Shown: positions 36,356-46,818 of the stretch, piece by piece
How positions within the stretch are numbered: position 1 is the stretch's first letter
How the letters are laid out: each line of letters begins with the position of its first letter
From: JAOUEA01 sp963797635
Lineage (GTDB): Bacteria; Actinomycetota; UBA4738; HRBIN12
NCBI GenBank assembly: GCA_963797635.1
Contig: CAWCPZ010000003.1
Coordinates: forward strand, 142,637-206,636
Direction of reading: 5' to 3'
Length of the DNA: 64,000 nt
The notes under the pieces: generated by a model
Told to the model about the DNA's origin: nothing
Seen by the model: the letters and a program-made list of their open reading frames with translations, nothing else
Database searches by the model: none
Program-made: the position numbers and the translations under genes

Positions 36356-37352
36356 TCAGTCCTGACGCGACCGCCAGGCCTCGAGCAGCTCACGCTCGCG
36401 GTCCGCCGGGAGGCCACACGCGTTCGCGGCGTCCGGGTCTCGCCGGCGTTCTTCATCCCAGGCCAAGGGTGTCGCGCACGGTGTCGGCGACCGGCCGCGT
36501 CTCGAGTCCGGCCGCCACCGCGGCCCGCGAGTCGTACCGGTGGGCGCCCGCATCCTCGGGTTCCCAGATCGGGAGCTGGGTGTGCCGGTCGTCGCCGAGC
36601 TGGCCGAGGAGCCAGTCGGCGTCGACCCACTCGATCTGCGTGTCGGCGCCGGACGCGGTCTTCGCCGCCTCGAGGACCTCGCCGATCGTCGTCGTCCCCG
36701 CCGGATGCACGACGTTGAACGTGCCGCCGGTGCGCGTGTCGGCCAGGTGCAGCACGAACGCCGCGAGGTCACGCGCATCGACGAACTGGATCGGCTCGTC
36801 CGCGGGGCCGGGCGCCAGCATGATCCCGCCTTCGGATGCGCGACGCAGCCAGGAGGTGAACCGATCCGTGGGGTCGAACGGGCCGACGATGTAGCCCGGT
36901 CGGATCACCGCGCCACGGTCCCCGAAGCCCTCGCGCACGACCTCCTCGCATGCCGCCTTGAGCGGGCCGTAGGACTCCCAGGTGATCTCCTCGGAGTCGG
37001 GCCAGGGCGGCTGGTGCGTGGGCGAATCCTCCGTGGCGCCCGGCGGCAGCCCTTCGAGATGGGCCGAGATCGAGGAGATGTAGCCGTACCAGGCGCTGTC
37101 GGCCAACAGCTCGGTGGAGGCCCGGACGGCCCGGGGCACGTATCCGCAGGTGTCCACGACGGCATCGAAGGTCCGGCCCCGGAGGGCATCGACCCCTTCG
37201 TCGCGATCCCCGTGCACGTGCTCAGCCTCCGGATGGACGTCATCCGTTCCCGAGCCGCGATGGAAGATCGTCACCTCGTCCCCTCGTTCCAGCGCCATGC
37301 CGGTCAGCGCCCGGCCCGAGAACTGCGTTCCCCCGATCACCAGCAGCTTCAT
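36356..37352 (-). CDS. NAD-dependent epimerase/dehydratase family protein (SDR), frame broken
   Basis: About 332 residues, extended SDR. Cofactor loop MKLLVIGGTQFSGRALTG at the N-terminus; this spacing belongs to the atypical/CSP41-like group. VVDTCGYVPRAV, YGYISSISAH and the VIRPGYIVGPFDPTDRF substrate loop follow, but the canonical YxxxK is replaced by ESYGPLKAACEEVV (Tyr and Lys retained). One extra base near 36465 separates the main part from the ending AWDEERRRDPDAAN. I use the ATG at 37352 behind GGGAAAGGGGGCGGG. Substrate unknown, likely a nucleotide sugar or isoprenoid-like compound. Confidence 0.85.
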
Positions 37353-37439
37353 CCCGCCCCCTTTCCCGCGCACTCTACGTGGACGTTGGAGATCAGGTAT
37401 CGACGGTCGGCGCGGGTGAGCCGTCTGAGGCCGCTCGGG

Positions 37440-38477
37440 CTAGGCGCCCCGCCGGTCGGTCGAGGCCCGCGCCATGATCGTGGTCTCCACGAAGACCGGG
37501 GCCACCGGCGGTGGCAGGCCCGCGAGCAGGTCGGCCAGCACGCCCGCCGCCGCCGCGCCGAGCTCACGTGGGTGCAGTTCGAGCGTCGTGAGCGACGGTG
37601 ACGCGACCTCGGCGCGGCCCCGATCGCTGATCGAGCTCACCAGGAGATCGTCGGGGACACGGATCCCGCGTTCGGCGCACGCCCGGAGCACGGCCAACGC
37701 CATGACCTCGTCGAGGCAGTGCACGGCATCGGGCAGATCGGCACGGTCGAGCGCCAGCGCCACCTCGCGCTGGATCGAGGCCTCGATGTCGGTCCAATCC
37801 ATCGCTTCGATCAGATGCAGCCACGGTTCCTGGGTGGCGGCCATGCACCACGCGCGATAGGCCTCGACGCTGTCCTGCGCGTAGGACTCCCGGCCCCCCG
37901 CGCCCATCACACCCACCCGTTGGGCACCCCGCTGGCGGAGATGCGCCAGCACGGCGTGCGTCCCCTCCACGAAGTCGTTGTCGACGTAATCGGTCCACGC
38001 CAGGCCGGGGTCGGGCTCGGTGATCCGGCCGATCGTGACGACCGGGACCCTGGCACGGGCGAGTTCGTGCATCGCCGGATCGCCGGGCGAAGGGTCGACG
38101 ACGATCGCGCCGTCCAACGGGAGCCGCTGCCAGATGACGCCGCCCCCCGAGGGCACGATCACCAGGGCGAGTTCGCGTCGGGTGGAGGCACCGGCGGCGC
38201 CCTCGATCACGGCGGCGTTGTGCGCGAACTCGGCCACCGGGGTACGGACGCCCGTCGGCACCGATACCGTCAGCGCCACCAGCCCGGTGCGTCCCGACGC
38301 GAGGTGGCGGCCCCTCGGATCCGGGCGGTAGCCGAGTTGGTCGGCGACCTCGCGCACGCGCCTGCGCGTTCCTTCGGACACCCCCGACTTGTCGTTCAAG
38401 GCGTGCGACACGGTGGTGATCGACACCCCCGCGGCTCTGGCGACGTCGCGGATCCCGACGGAACGGCCTCCAGGCAT
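37440..38477 (-). CDS. LacI-family transcriptional regulator
   Basis: 345 residues. The N-terminal HTH with hinge is canonical: GIRDVARAAGVSITTVSHAL, NDKSGVSEGTRRRVREVADQ, LGYRPDPRGRHLASG. The sugar-binding core follows (LVALTVSVPTGVRTP, DGAIVVDPSPGDPAM, RVGVMGAGGRESYAQDS, PDDLLVSSISDRG). The effector is unknown. It lies 18 bases after the class I aldolase on the same strand, so the two are probably co-transcribed and the protein may regulate sugar use feeding that aldolase. I found no obvious LacI operator nearby. Confidence 0.93.
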   Translation of the reverse strand: MPGGRSVGIRDVARAAGVSITTVSHALNDKSGVSEGTRRRVREVADQLGYRPDPRGRHLASGRTGLVALTVSVPTGVRTPVAEFAHNAAVIEGAAGASTRRELALVIVPSGGGVIWQRLPLDGAIVVDPSPGDPAMHELARARVPVVTIGRITEPDPGLAWTDYVDNDFVEGTHAVLAHLRQRGAQRVGVMGAGGRESYAQDSVEAYRAWCMAATQEPWLHLIEAMDWTDIEASIQREVALALDRADLPDAVHCLDEVMALAVLRACAERGIRVPDDLLVSSISDRGRAEVASPSLTTLELHPRELGAAAAGVLADLLAGLPPPVAPVFVETTIMARASTDRRGA

Positions 38478-38495
38478 TTCCTGATGATAGAACCC

Positions 38496-39521
38496 CTACG
38501 CGGCGGTGCCCTCCAGATCCGGGGTGTAGCGACCGTCGCGGGCGAGGCCGTTCATGCGCGCCCGGTGCGCCAGTGCCGCCTGGGCCGCTCCGACGTTGGC
38601 GTCCTCGCCGCCCCAGGCCCGCAGCGAGGGGGCCTGCAACGCGCGGCCGTAGCTGAAGGACAGCGCCTGCGCCGTGGCCTCGAGACCCCCTTGATGGTGC
38701 ATCTCCTGGAGACGGCTCGTGGCCTGTTCATCGCTCATGCCGCCCGACAGGAACACCACCCCGGGGACCTCGGCGGGCACGTGCGCCGCCAACGTGCGGA
38801 TCGTCGCGGCCGCGATCGTGGCGTCATCGTCCTGGATCGCGCTCCCCGCGCCCGGCACGACCATGTTCACCTTCAACAGGGTGCCCGCGAGATCGACGCG
38901 GTGATGCGCCATCTGGGCGTACAGCGCGTCGAGGGTGTCGGCGGTGGCCGCTTCGCACGCGGCGAGATCGTGGTCGCCGTCCATGAGGATCTCGGGCTCG
39001 ACGATCGGCACGATCCCGGCCTCCTGGCAGAGGGCGGCGTAGCGGGCCATCGCATGGCCGTTCGCGATGCGGGCGAACGCCGTGGGCAGCCCGTCGCCGA
39101 TGATGATCGTGGCGCGCCATTTCGCGAAGCGCGCGCCCAGGCCGTGATACTCGGCGAGGCGCTCCCGCAACCCGTCGAGGCCCTCGGTGATCGTTTCGCC
39201 GGGGAAGGCCGCGAGCGGCTTGGCGCCGGTGTCCACCTTGATCCCGGGGATCACCCCCGACCGTTCCAGCACCGTCACGAACGGCGTGCCGTCCTCGTCG
39301 GCCTGGCGGATCGTCTCGTCGAACAGGATCACGCCGCTGATGTGCTCCCCCAATCCCGGCGTCGTGAACAGCAGCTGGCGGTAGCGCCGGCGTGTCTCTT
39401 CGGTGGAGGCGACCCCGATCGAGTCGAACCGTTTGCCGATCGTGCCGGTGGATTCGTCGGCGGCCAAGATCCCTTTCGCGGGTGCCACCAGGGCGCGGGC
39501 CGTCTCCTGCAGAGCGCTCAT
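38496..39521 (-). CDS. Fructose-bisphosphate aldolase, class I
   Basis: 341 residues. It splits fructose 1,6-bisphosphate into DHAP and glyceraldehyde 3-phosphate through a Schiff base. Family signatures: VAPAKGILAADESTGTIGKR (with catalytic Asp/Lys region), GVIPGIKVDTGAKPL, VPIVEPEILMDGDHDL and the Schiff-base Lys in DLAGTLLKVNMVVPGAG (about residue 217), then VVFLSGGMSDEQA. This eukaryotic-type class I enzyme is less common in bacteria than class II. A promoter must lie in the 92-base gap shared with the divergent cyclase gene. Confidence 0.95.
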   Translation of the reverse strand: MSALQETARALVAPAKGILAADESTGTIGKRFDSIGVASTEETRRRYRQLLFTTPGLGEHISGVILFDETIRQADEDGTPFVTVLERSGVIPGIKVDTGAKPLAAFPGETITEGLDGLRERLAEYHGLGARFAKWRATIIIGDGLPTAFARIANGHAMARYAALCQEAGIVPIVEPEILMDGDHDLAACEAATADTLDALYAQMAHHRVDLAGTLLKVNMVVPGAGSAIQDDDATIAAATIRTLAAHVPAEVPGVVFLSGGMSDEQATSRLQEMHHQGGLEATAQALSFSYGRALQAPSLRAWGGEDANVGAAQAALAHRARMNGLARDGRYTPDLEGTAA

Positions 39522-39600
39522 GTTCCCTCCTGTCGGCCCACGGTTCGGGCCTGCGGAACCTCAGCCTAGCGGGCCGGTCCACGAGGCCGTGAGGCGCCCG

Positions 39601-39613
39601 TAGACTCGCAGTC
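39601..39613 (+). promoter_or_regulatory. -10 box of a probably leaderless cyclase transcript
   Basis: TAGACT at 39601-39606 lies eight bases before the GTG at 39614, with no ribosome site between. That spacing puts the transcription start at or next to the GTG, as in leaderless actinobacterial mRNAs. Confidence 0.45.
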
Positions 39614-42600
39614 GTGATCACCTGTCCCCGCTGCGGTGAGCAGAACCCGGCCCACGCCCGGTTCTGCCTGCACTGCGGAGCACCGCTGTCGGCGCCCGCG
39701 GGTCAGGAACGCCGGCTGGTCACCGTGGTCTTCTGCGACCTCGTCGGGTTCACACGGCGATCCGACCGGGCCGACCCCGAAGACGTGCACGCCACGCTCC
39801 GTGCCTTCCACGCCCCGATCAAGCGGGTGGTGGAGCACTACGACGGCACCGTCGACAAGTTCATCGGCGACGCGGTCATGGCCGTGTTCGGCGCGCCGAT
39901 CGCCCACGAGGACGATCCGCTGCGAGCGGTGCTGGCCGCCCGCGCGATCCAGGAGGCCATCGAGGACCAACGGACCGATCGCGGGGACGAACCGCTCGCG
40001 GTCCGTATCGGTATCGACACCGGGGAAGCCGTCGTGGCCTACGGCGTGGGTCCCCAGATCGGCGAGAGCATCGCCGGTGACGTCGTGCACACGGCCGCGC
40101 TGCTCCAATCGGTGGCGCCGCCGGGCGGGACGGTCGTGGGCGAGGCGACGCATCGGGCCACGCGCCATGTCGTGCGTTACGAGCAGCTCCCCTCGGTGGA
40201 GGGCCCTGGCGGCCGAGGCTCGATCGAGGCCTGGCGTCCGATCGAAGCCCAGGCCAGGACCGGGCAGGAACCCCATGGTCGCGACACCCCGTTCGTGGGT
40301 CGATATGACGAGTCGGCCACGCTGCGCCAGCTGTTCCGCCGGGTCCGCACGGCGGCCAGGTCGCCCGATCACGTCGACGGCGCCCTGCAGCTCGTGACCG
40401 TGGTGGGCGAGCCGGGCATCGGCAAGTCTCGGCTGATCGGCAACTTCGCCGACCACGTCGACGAGCTGTCCGATCTGGTCCGGTGGCGGCAGGGCCGATG
40501 CCTGCCCTACGGCGAAGGCGTGAGCTTCTGGGCACTGTCCGAAGCCGTCAAAGCCGAGGCCGGCATCATGGACGACGACGACCCGGTCGAAGCCCGCGCC
40601 GCCCTGGACGCCGCCATCGACGCCGCCGTCCCCGACGAACAGGAGCGCGGGTGGTTGCGGCCTCGGCTCGCCGCGCTCCTGGGGCTGGGCGAAGGCGACG
40701 ACGATGCGCCGCGCGACGAGCGCTTCCGGGCGTGGGCCCGCTATCCTGGAGGCCCTCGCCCAGCGCGGCCCGTTCGTCCTGGTGATCGAGGACCTGCACT
40801 GGGCCGACGACGCGATGCTGGAGTTCATCGAGTACCTGGCGCGACAGGACCGCGACTCCCCCATGTTCATCCTGTGCGCCACGCGGCCCGAGCTGCTCGA
40901 CCGACGTCCCGACTGGGGAGCATCGGTGCCCGGCTGCACCACGATCCTGCTGCCTCCCCTGTCGGAGGGCGAGACCGCCAGCTTGATCGCGGCGCTGCTC
41001 GAACGCGCCGTGCTGCCCGCCGAGACCCAGGCCAGCTTGATCGAACGGAGCGGTGGCAACCCCCTGTACGCCGAGGAATTCGTGCAGATGCTGACCGACC
41101 GCGGCCTGCTCGCCGCGGACGGGACGCTGACCGAGACCGCGCAGGGCGCGATCCCGGTGCCCGATTCGCTGCAGGCGGTGATCGGCGCGCGCCTCGACGC
41201 CCTGCCGCTCGACCTCCGATCGCTGATGCACGATGCGGCCGTGGTCGGCAAGGTGTTCTGGTCGGGCGCCGTCGCACGGATCAGCGGACGCGAGGAGGAC
41301 GAGGTCCGTCGGTTGCTCGAGCACGCCGTCCGGCGGCAGTTGATCCGGCCCGCGCGCACGTCGAGCCTCCGGGGCCAGGCCGAGAACGTGTTCTGGCACC
41401 TGTTGGTGCGCGACGTCGCCTACGGACAGATCCCGCGGACATCACGTGCCACGAAGCATCTGGCGTGCGCGCGCTGGCTCACCGAGGTGGTGGGAGAGCG
41501 GGCGCCCGACTTCGCCGAGGAGATCGCCTTCCACTACGGCGAGGTGCTCGACCCACGCGGCGTCCCGCTGCCCGCCGATGCCGATGACGCCGGACGCATC
41601 CGCAGCGAGGCCGCCACCGCGTTCATGCTGGCGGGCGAACGCGCGCTCCGGCTCGACGCCCGCCGGGCCGACGAAGCCCTGCACCGCGCACTGACCCTGA
41701 TGGACGCCCGCCATCCCGGTCTGGGCCGGGCCTCGCTCGATGCGGCGCGAGCGGCCGGACTGCTCGGCCACGTCGAGGAAGCCGAACAGCTCTACCTGTC
41801 GGCGGTCGTGGCCACCCGCACCGCCGGCGACCGGCGTGCCTTGGGCGAGGCCCTCGGGCTGCTCTCCCGCCACCACTCGAAGTGGGGCGATCCCGAGCGC
41901 GGCCGCCACGAGCTGGCCGAGGCGATCGAGATCCTCGAGGCCGAGGGCCCCAGTCCCGAGCTCGCCCGCACCTACAACCGCCGGGCCAACGAAGCGCTCC
42001 TGCTCGACGAGTACGACTCGTGCATCACGTTCGCCGAGAACGCGTTGGCGCTCGCACGGGACCTGGACATGCCCGGCGAGATCGTCCGCGCGCTCCAGGC
42101 CCGCGGGCGCGGCTCGCTGCGAGCTGGGTGACGACGCCGGACTCGACGACATGCGCGAGGCGATCCGCCTGGGCCTGGAACTGGGCCTGCTGGAAGAGAC
42201 GATCGTCAGCGTGGGCAACCTCGCCTACCAGCTGTGGTTCCGCGAAGGTCCCGCGATCGCGTACGAGACCTGGCGCAGCATGGAGGAGCTCGCGTCCGCG
42301 CGCGGGTACGCCTCACACGTGCAGATGGCGAGGATGGGCCAGCTGGAGACCCTGTTCGACCTCGGGGACTGGGATCAGGTGCTCGCGATCGCCGAGGAGA
42401 TGGGCACGTGGGATCTGCCGCAGGAGCGGCGATCGGTGATCGGCGTGTACGCGCAGATGTTCGAGGCGTGGATCCACCTCCGGCGGGGGCAGCTCGCCGG
42501 CCTCACCGCCGCGGCCGAGACGATCGCCGAGGGGGCGCGTCGCGTCGCCTACACCGAGTACGTCACGCCCGCGCTGGTGCTCCTCGCCGAGGCCCGGCGC

Positions 42601-43059
42601 GCCGAGGGGGACCTGCAGGGCGCGCAGGATGCCCTGGACGAGTTCGCGACCCTCACGGCCGAGGTCCCGAACTACCGGGCGTTCATGCTGCCGGTGGCGG
42701 TGCGCGCGTTCCTCGCCATGGGCAAGCTCGAGAAGGCGCTGGCGCTCCAGCCCTTCCAAGCGGACGTGCGCACTGAGCGGCACGCCCTCTCCTTCCTGAC
42801 CGCTCAGGCCGCGATCGCCGCGGCCCGCGGCGAACTCGACGTCGCCGCGCGGATGTTCGCCGAGGCCGCCGCGCGATGGGAGCGGTACGGCTTCGCGCTC
42901 GAAGCGGGGCAGACGCTGCTCGACCTTGCGCAGTGCCAGCAGGCGCTGGGACGCCACGACGAAGCGGAGGCGACCGCGGCGCACGGCCGGGACGTGTTGG
43001 CGCCGATGGGCATGCCCGCCACGTCGCCGCCGTCGAACGAACTCCCCAGGTCGGGCTAA
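39614..43059 (+). CDS. Class III nucleotide cyclase fused to AAA/NACHT-like ATPase and TPR region, two frame breaks
   Basis: About 1147 residues. Domains in order: zinc ribbon (CPRCGEQNPAHARFCLHCG, 4-22); class III cyclase (35-190) with metal Asp in TVVFCDLVGFTRRSD and DKFIGDAVMAVFG; AAA-type ATPase (230-480) with Walker A GEPGIGKSR and Walker B FVLVIEDLHWADDA; then a long helical TPR-like region to the C-terminus (NRRANEALLLDEYDSCITFA). Frame changes near 40745 and 42125 each equal one extra base. Such proteins are thought to make cAMP in response to an unknown ligand. Both catalytic centres look intact, but the substrate-specifying residues cannot be settled by eye. Confidence 0.87.
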
Positions 43060-43073
43060 GGACACCGGGGTAG

Positions 43074-43090
43074 CCCGCCGATACGGCGGG
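43074..43090 (+). promoter_or_regulatory. Hairpin abutting the L,D-transpeptidase start codon
   Basis: CCCGCC-GATAC-GGCGGG forms a 6-bp GC stem that ends one base before the ATG at 43092. The only ribosome-site-like bases (GGCGGG) are inside the stem, so it may hinder initiation or act as terminator of the cyclase transcript. Confidence 0.4.
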
Positions 43091-43091
43091 T

Positions 43092-43958
43092 ATGCGGCAC
43101 GATCGACTTCGCGCCTCGTGGATCGCCACCGCCGTCGCGGCCGTGCTGGCGCTCGGCGCACCGGTGGTCACCACCGTGGTCGAGCACGACCGTGCTCCCG
43201 TCGTGCATCGTGCCCTCACCGGCGCCCACGCCGCCCACCATCCGTTCACCGACCGAGCCCCCGTCCCCACGCTCAGTGCGCGGGTGATGGTCGCCGCCGC
43301 GGCCGACGTTCGGGCACCCAGGTCGAAGCCGAAGCGGACGCACGAACGGCCGGTCTCCCACCTGCTGGTGCGGGTCCCGAACGCGATGACCGTGCGCGCC
43401 CGCCCCGATGCCGATGCGGCCGCCGTGGGCACCATGCCCTCGGGCTCGAAGTACTACGGCGTCCCGATCACGGCCTGGGTCGCGGAGACCGCCAAGGACG
43501 GCCGGTGGGGACGCGTCGAGATCCCCTACGTCTGGCCGCGGCGCGACGGCTGGATCCCGCTGCGCGGCCTCGCGCACGACCACACGTTCGTCGAGGTGCA
43601 CGTCGACCTGTCACGGCACTGGGTGAGCGTCTCGAAGTTCGGCCACGTGCTGTTCGGGTTGCGAGCGGCGACCGGCGCGGCCGCGAGTCCCACCCCCGAA
43701 GGGGAGTACTTCGTGACCGATCGCATCCCCTTCCCGGCGGGCGGTTCGCTCGGATCGTTCGCGTTCGGGATCTCCGGGATCCAGCCGCGCCTGCCCGCCG
43801 GCTGGAGCGGCGGCAACCAGCTCGCGATCCACGGCACCAACGACCCGTCTTCGATCGGCACGAGCGCCAGCGCCGGATGCGTCCGCGTGAGCGAACGAGG
43901 CCTGGACCGCCTGATGCCGCTGCTGCGACTGGGAACGCCGGTCATCGTCGAACGCTGA
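43092..43958 (+). CDS. L,D-transpeptidase (YkuD domain) with signal anchor
   Basis: 288 residues. N-terminal signal or anchor WIATAVAAVLALGAPVVTTV; a linker; an SH3-like stretch (LLVRVPNAMTVRARPDADAA to GWIPLRGLAH); then the YkuD catalytic domain from about 155. The active site is HGTNDPSSIGTSASAGCVRV with His, Ser and the nucleophilic Cys (about residue 262) in the family pattern. It makes 3-3 peptidoglycan cross-links or attaches proteins outside the membrane. It lies 32 bases after the cyclase gene. Confidence 0.92.
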   Translation: MRHDRLRASWIATAVAAVLALGAPVVTTVVEHDRAPVVHRALTGAHAAHHPFTDRAPVPTLSARVMVAAAADVRAPRSKPKRTHERPVSHLLVRVPNAMTVRARPDADAAAVGTMPSGSKYYGVPITAWVAETAKDGRWGRVEIPYVWPRRDGWIPLRGLAHDHTFVEVHVDLSRHWVSVSKFGHVLFGLRAATGAAASPTPEGEYFVTDRIPFPAGGSLGSFAFGISGIQPRLPAGWSGGNQLAIHGTNDPSSIGTSASAGCVRVSERGLDRLMPLLRLGTPVIVER

Positions 43959-43976
43959 CGCGGAACGACCGTGCCG

Positions 43977-44504
43977 TCAGCGGCCGTGCCGCTCCACGAA
44001 CGCTTCCAGGTCCTTCAGGTGCGCCTCGGCATGACGGAACGGCCCCGCGGGCCCGCCCAGCAGACCGCCCAGACGTTCGCCCACGGACTTCCTGCCTCGC
44101 CTGGTGCCGGGCTTGCGCCACCGCTGATCGGTCATGGCCTCGAGCCGCACGATCAGGGTGCGGTGGGTGGCCTCGGCGTGACGCCGCATCTCCGGGCCCG
44201 AGCGCGAGGCCTTGCGCTCGACCGCCTGGCGGTTGACGGTGGCGGTGGACTCGGAGCGGAAGACCTTGTCGATCTCGGGGCCGTGGCCGGCCTCCCATGC
44301 ATCGAGGGCCTCGAGCGAGTACTCCTCCCAGCTCTCGAGGTGACCGACCAGGTCCTTCGGCGACCACTCCCCGCCCCCCAGCCCGCCCGTGATGAACGCG
44401 CGCTTGGGCAGACGGTCCAGCAGCTGCCCCACCTCGTCGTGGCCCTGCTGCAGGAGGCGGATCGCCGCCTTGCGGGTGGGCCCCTTGTCGCGCTTGGTCA
44501 CCAC
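43977..44504 (-). CDS. DinB-fold (DfsB/ClbS-like) protein
   Basis: 175 residues, four-helix DinB superfamily. The typical start (TRKAAIRLLQQGHDEVGQLL) is followed by GGEWSPKDLVGHLESWEEY, with a His-containing metal-site helix, and a C-terminal AEAHLKDLEAFVERHG. Family members include thiol transferases and the colibactin-protecting ClbS; the function here is unknown. I chose GTG 44504, behind GAGGGACGAAC; it overlaps the end of the SIS gene (GTG 44501 would also give a GTGA overlap). It is the last gene of a four-gene operon. Confidence 0.8.
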   Translation of the reverse strand: MVTKRDKGPTRKAAIRLLQQGHDEVGQLLDRLPKRAFITGGLGGGEWSPKDLVGHLESWEEYSLEALDAWEAGHGPEIDKVFRSESTATVNRQAVERKASRSGPEMRRHAEATHRTLIVRLEAMTDQRWRKPGTRRGRKSVGERLGGLLGGPAGPFRHAEAHLKDLEAFVERHGR

Positions 44505-45497
44505 GTTCGTCCCTCGTTCCACCAGGTCGCCGCCACCAGCTCCGCCACCAGGACCTCGGTGAGCAGCGCCACGTCGGCGTCGTCGTCATGAACGTATCGA
44601 ACGGCGGCGACAGCGCCTTCCACGTCGGCTCCCACGGCCACCACCGTCGACCCTCGCTGCGCGACCCAATCCATGATCTGCGCGTCGAACCGGGAGCCCG
44701 CGAACAGCAGCGCCCGGTAGTCGAGCGGCTTCGTGAGATAGACGTCGACATGCAGCCAGTCGCCGGACTCGCACGCGTCGGCGGTGCGCCGCGGGCCCTC
44801 ACGGAACATCAGCGCCGACTGCTCCGCCGAGGACAGGCGCTCGGCCGGCGCGATCGCGAACGTGGCAGGACCCTCACCGAGGATCCCGGCCACGGTGGGC
44901 AGCCAGGCGTCGCGACGCTCGAGCAGATCCTCGGTGGCCTCGGCCGCGCGCCGGATCGTGGCGACCATCCGATCGTCGGCCTCCCGTCCGGCGGTGGTGG
45001 CGTCCAGCATCAGCAACAGCGCCAGCGTGTGCTGGAAGGTTCGGCACGCCACCCCGCCGGCTTCCTCGCCGGCGAGCAACGGGACGACCACGTCGGCCGC
45101 CTTCGCGATCGCCGAGTCCACATGGTTGGTCAACGCGATCGCCGGCCGGCCGACGCATCGCTCCATCGCCTCGATCGTCTCCGGCGTGGCGCCGCTCGCC
45201 GAGATGCCCACCGTGGTGAGATGCGGCTGCACCGACATCATCGCCCCGGTGGTGATCGCCGACGGTGGCAGCGGGTCGGCGGACGCGTACTCGGCGGTCA
45301 CCGGAAGGCGGTGGGCTCGGAGGCGGCGGGCGACCGTGGACGCGGCGAAGCGCGACGACCCCATCCCGAGCAGGAGCACCGGCGGCTGGAGCGTCACCTG
45401 CTCCCTCCACGGGTTCCCGTGCGCGAGCGCGTCTGCCAGCGCCCGGAGCGCAGGCGGGCTTGGCCTCCAGGTCGGCGAGGAACAGCGTGGCGTCCAT
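44498..45497 (-). CDS. SIS-domain sugar isomerase/deaminase (GlmS C-half-like), frame broken
   Basis: About 333 residues, two SIS domains without the glutaminase half of GlmS. Sugar-phosphate binding motifs: LLLGMGSSRFAASTVARRL, TVGISASGATPETIEAMERC (Ser/Thr loop), ALTNHVDSAIAKAADVVVPL, GGVACRTFQHTLALLLML, and in domain 2 AERLSSAEQSALMFREGPRR. One extra base near 45455 splits MDATLFLADLEAKP from ALRALADALAHG. Related proteins isomerise or deaminate amino-sugar 6-phosphates. Located after a kinase gene, with which it may form a short pathway. Confidence 0.82.
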
Positions 45498-45515
45498 GGC
45501 ATCGGTCCTTCGTCG

Positions 45516-46818
45516 CTAGGGGAACATCGAACGCATCGCGAGGTCGGGGACGCTCACCCACGACGGGAGGTAGCGGACGGCGTAGGCGAACTCATGGCAC
45601 TCCTGCGCCACCTCCAGCGGGAACAGCAACCGGGGGTCGTACAAGGACCGTTGCCGCCAGGCATCCAGCGCTTCGAGGTAGGCCCTGAGCAGGTCCTCAC
45701 GCGACCGCGCGATCCAACGTTCGATCGCCTCGAGGGAGCCGGCGTCGCGACGCTGGGCGATGCGTCCCAGATGGTCGATCGACCGCAGCAGGGCGGCGAC
45801 GTCGCGAACCGGCGTGTCGAGCGCCACCCGGTCATCCGCCGGCGCGAGCGGGTTCCCGTCGAAATCGGCCACCGCCATGCCGCCGGACCATCGGAGGAAC
45901 TGCCCGACGTGCAGGTCGCCGTGGATCCGCATCGTCGACACCGCCTCCACCTGGTCGAACACCTCGAACGCCGATCGGGCACGGCCCTGGCGCGCACGGA
46001 GCCGCTCGCCGGCTTCGCCGTCGGTGAGCGCGACGGCCTCGTCGAGCCAGCGCTCGGCTCGGCGACGCCATCCGGCGATGACGGTCCGGTCGGCCATCCG
46101 TACCGGCGACGGGAGCGTCCGCGACGGCGTGGCGAGGGCGGCGTGGAGGTCTCCCGCGAGCCGGCCCAGCGTCGGCGCGGGTGCGAACGCCTCGTCGTCC
46201 CCGGCGTCACCTCGGAGCCAGGCCAGCACCAGCTCCAGGTACCACTCCCAGCCGTCCGTGGCCTCCGGCAGGAACGCCGCCGCGGTCGCCACCAGGACCG
46301 GTCCGCCGTCGTCGCCACGCCAGGTCACCGACCCGAACGGGGTCGGGATCGACGCGAACCCCACCGCGGCGAGATGCACCGGCAGGTCCAGGCCCGGTTG
46401 CGGACCGGGATCGACCCGCGGGTAGAGCTTCAGGACCGTTCGCTCCCCCACCACGACGGACTCGTTCGACTGGTCGACGTCGATCGCGCGTTCGCCGGCG
46501 GCCTCGGGCACCGCCCCGATGGGCTCGAACGAGAACCGGCCCTCGGTGCCTCCGACGGCGAGCCGCCGCACCAACTGCTCGAACATCCCGTCGCCGGGCT
46601 CGGCGCGGCGGATCGGCTCCACCGGCTCGCACCACCAGCGGAGCCACGACGTATCCGTTGCCCTCGGCGAACATCGCGAGCACCAGATCCTCGCGCAGGA
46701 CCAGCGCGTCGCGGACGGCGACCGGCGCGGGCGGCGACGGGTCCAGGCGGCGACCGGGCACCAGCGTCTGGGCCTCGACATCGGCCAAGCGGGAGAGCAG
46801 GTCCTCGCCCTCGTTCAC
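45516..46818 (-). CDS. Maltokinase-like / probable glucosamine kinase, frame broken
   Basis: About 434 residues, aminoglycoside-phosphotransferase fold. The N-terminal cap begins SRLADVEAQTLVPGRRLDP, as in maltokinases; VVGERTVLKLYPRVDPGPQP carries the ATP-binding Lys; the catalytic loop is STMRIHGDLHVGQFLRW and the metal loop AVADFDGNPLAPADDRVALD. The order and DFDGNP are those of actinobacterial maltokinase relatives, some of which are glucosamine kinases. One extra base near 46635. No trehalose synthase or GlgE gene is adjacent; an SIS isomerase is. That favours an amino-sugar substrate over maltose. Its start overlaps the GNAT stop (ATGA). Confidence 0.8.

Noticed and set aside
37719..39569. 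616-codon plus-strand frame across the LacI and aldolase genes
   Set aside because: It spans two well-supported minus-strand genes, has no ribosome site and no recognisable domain; it is an antisense shadow.
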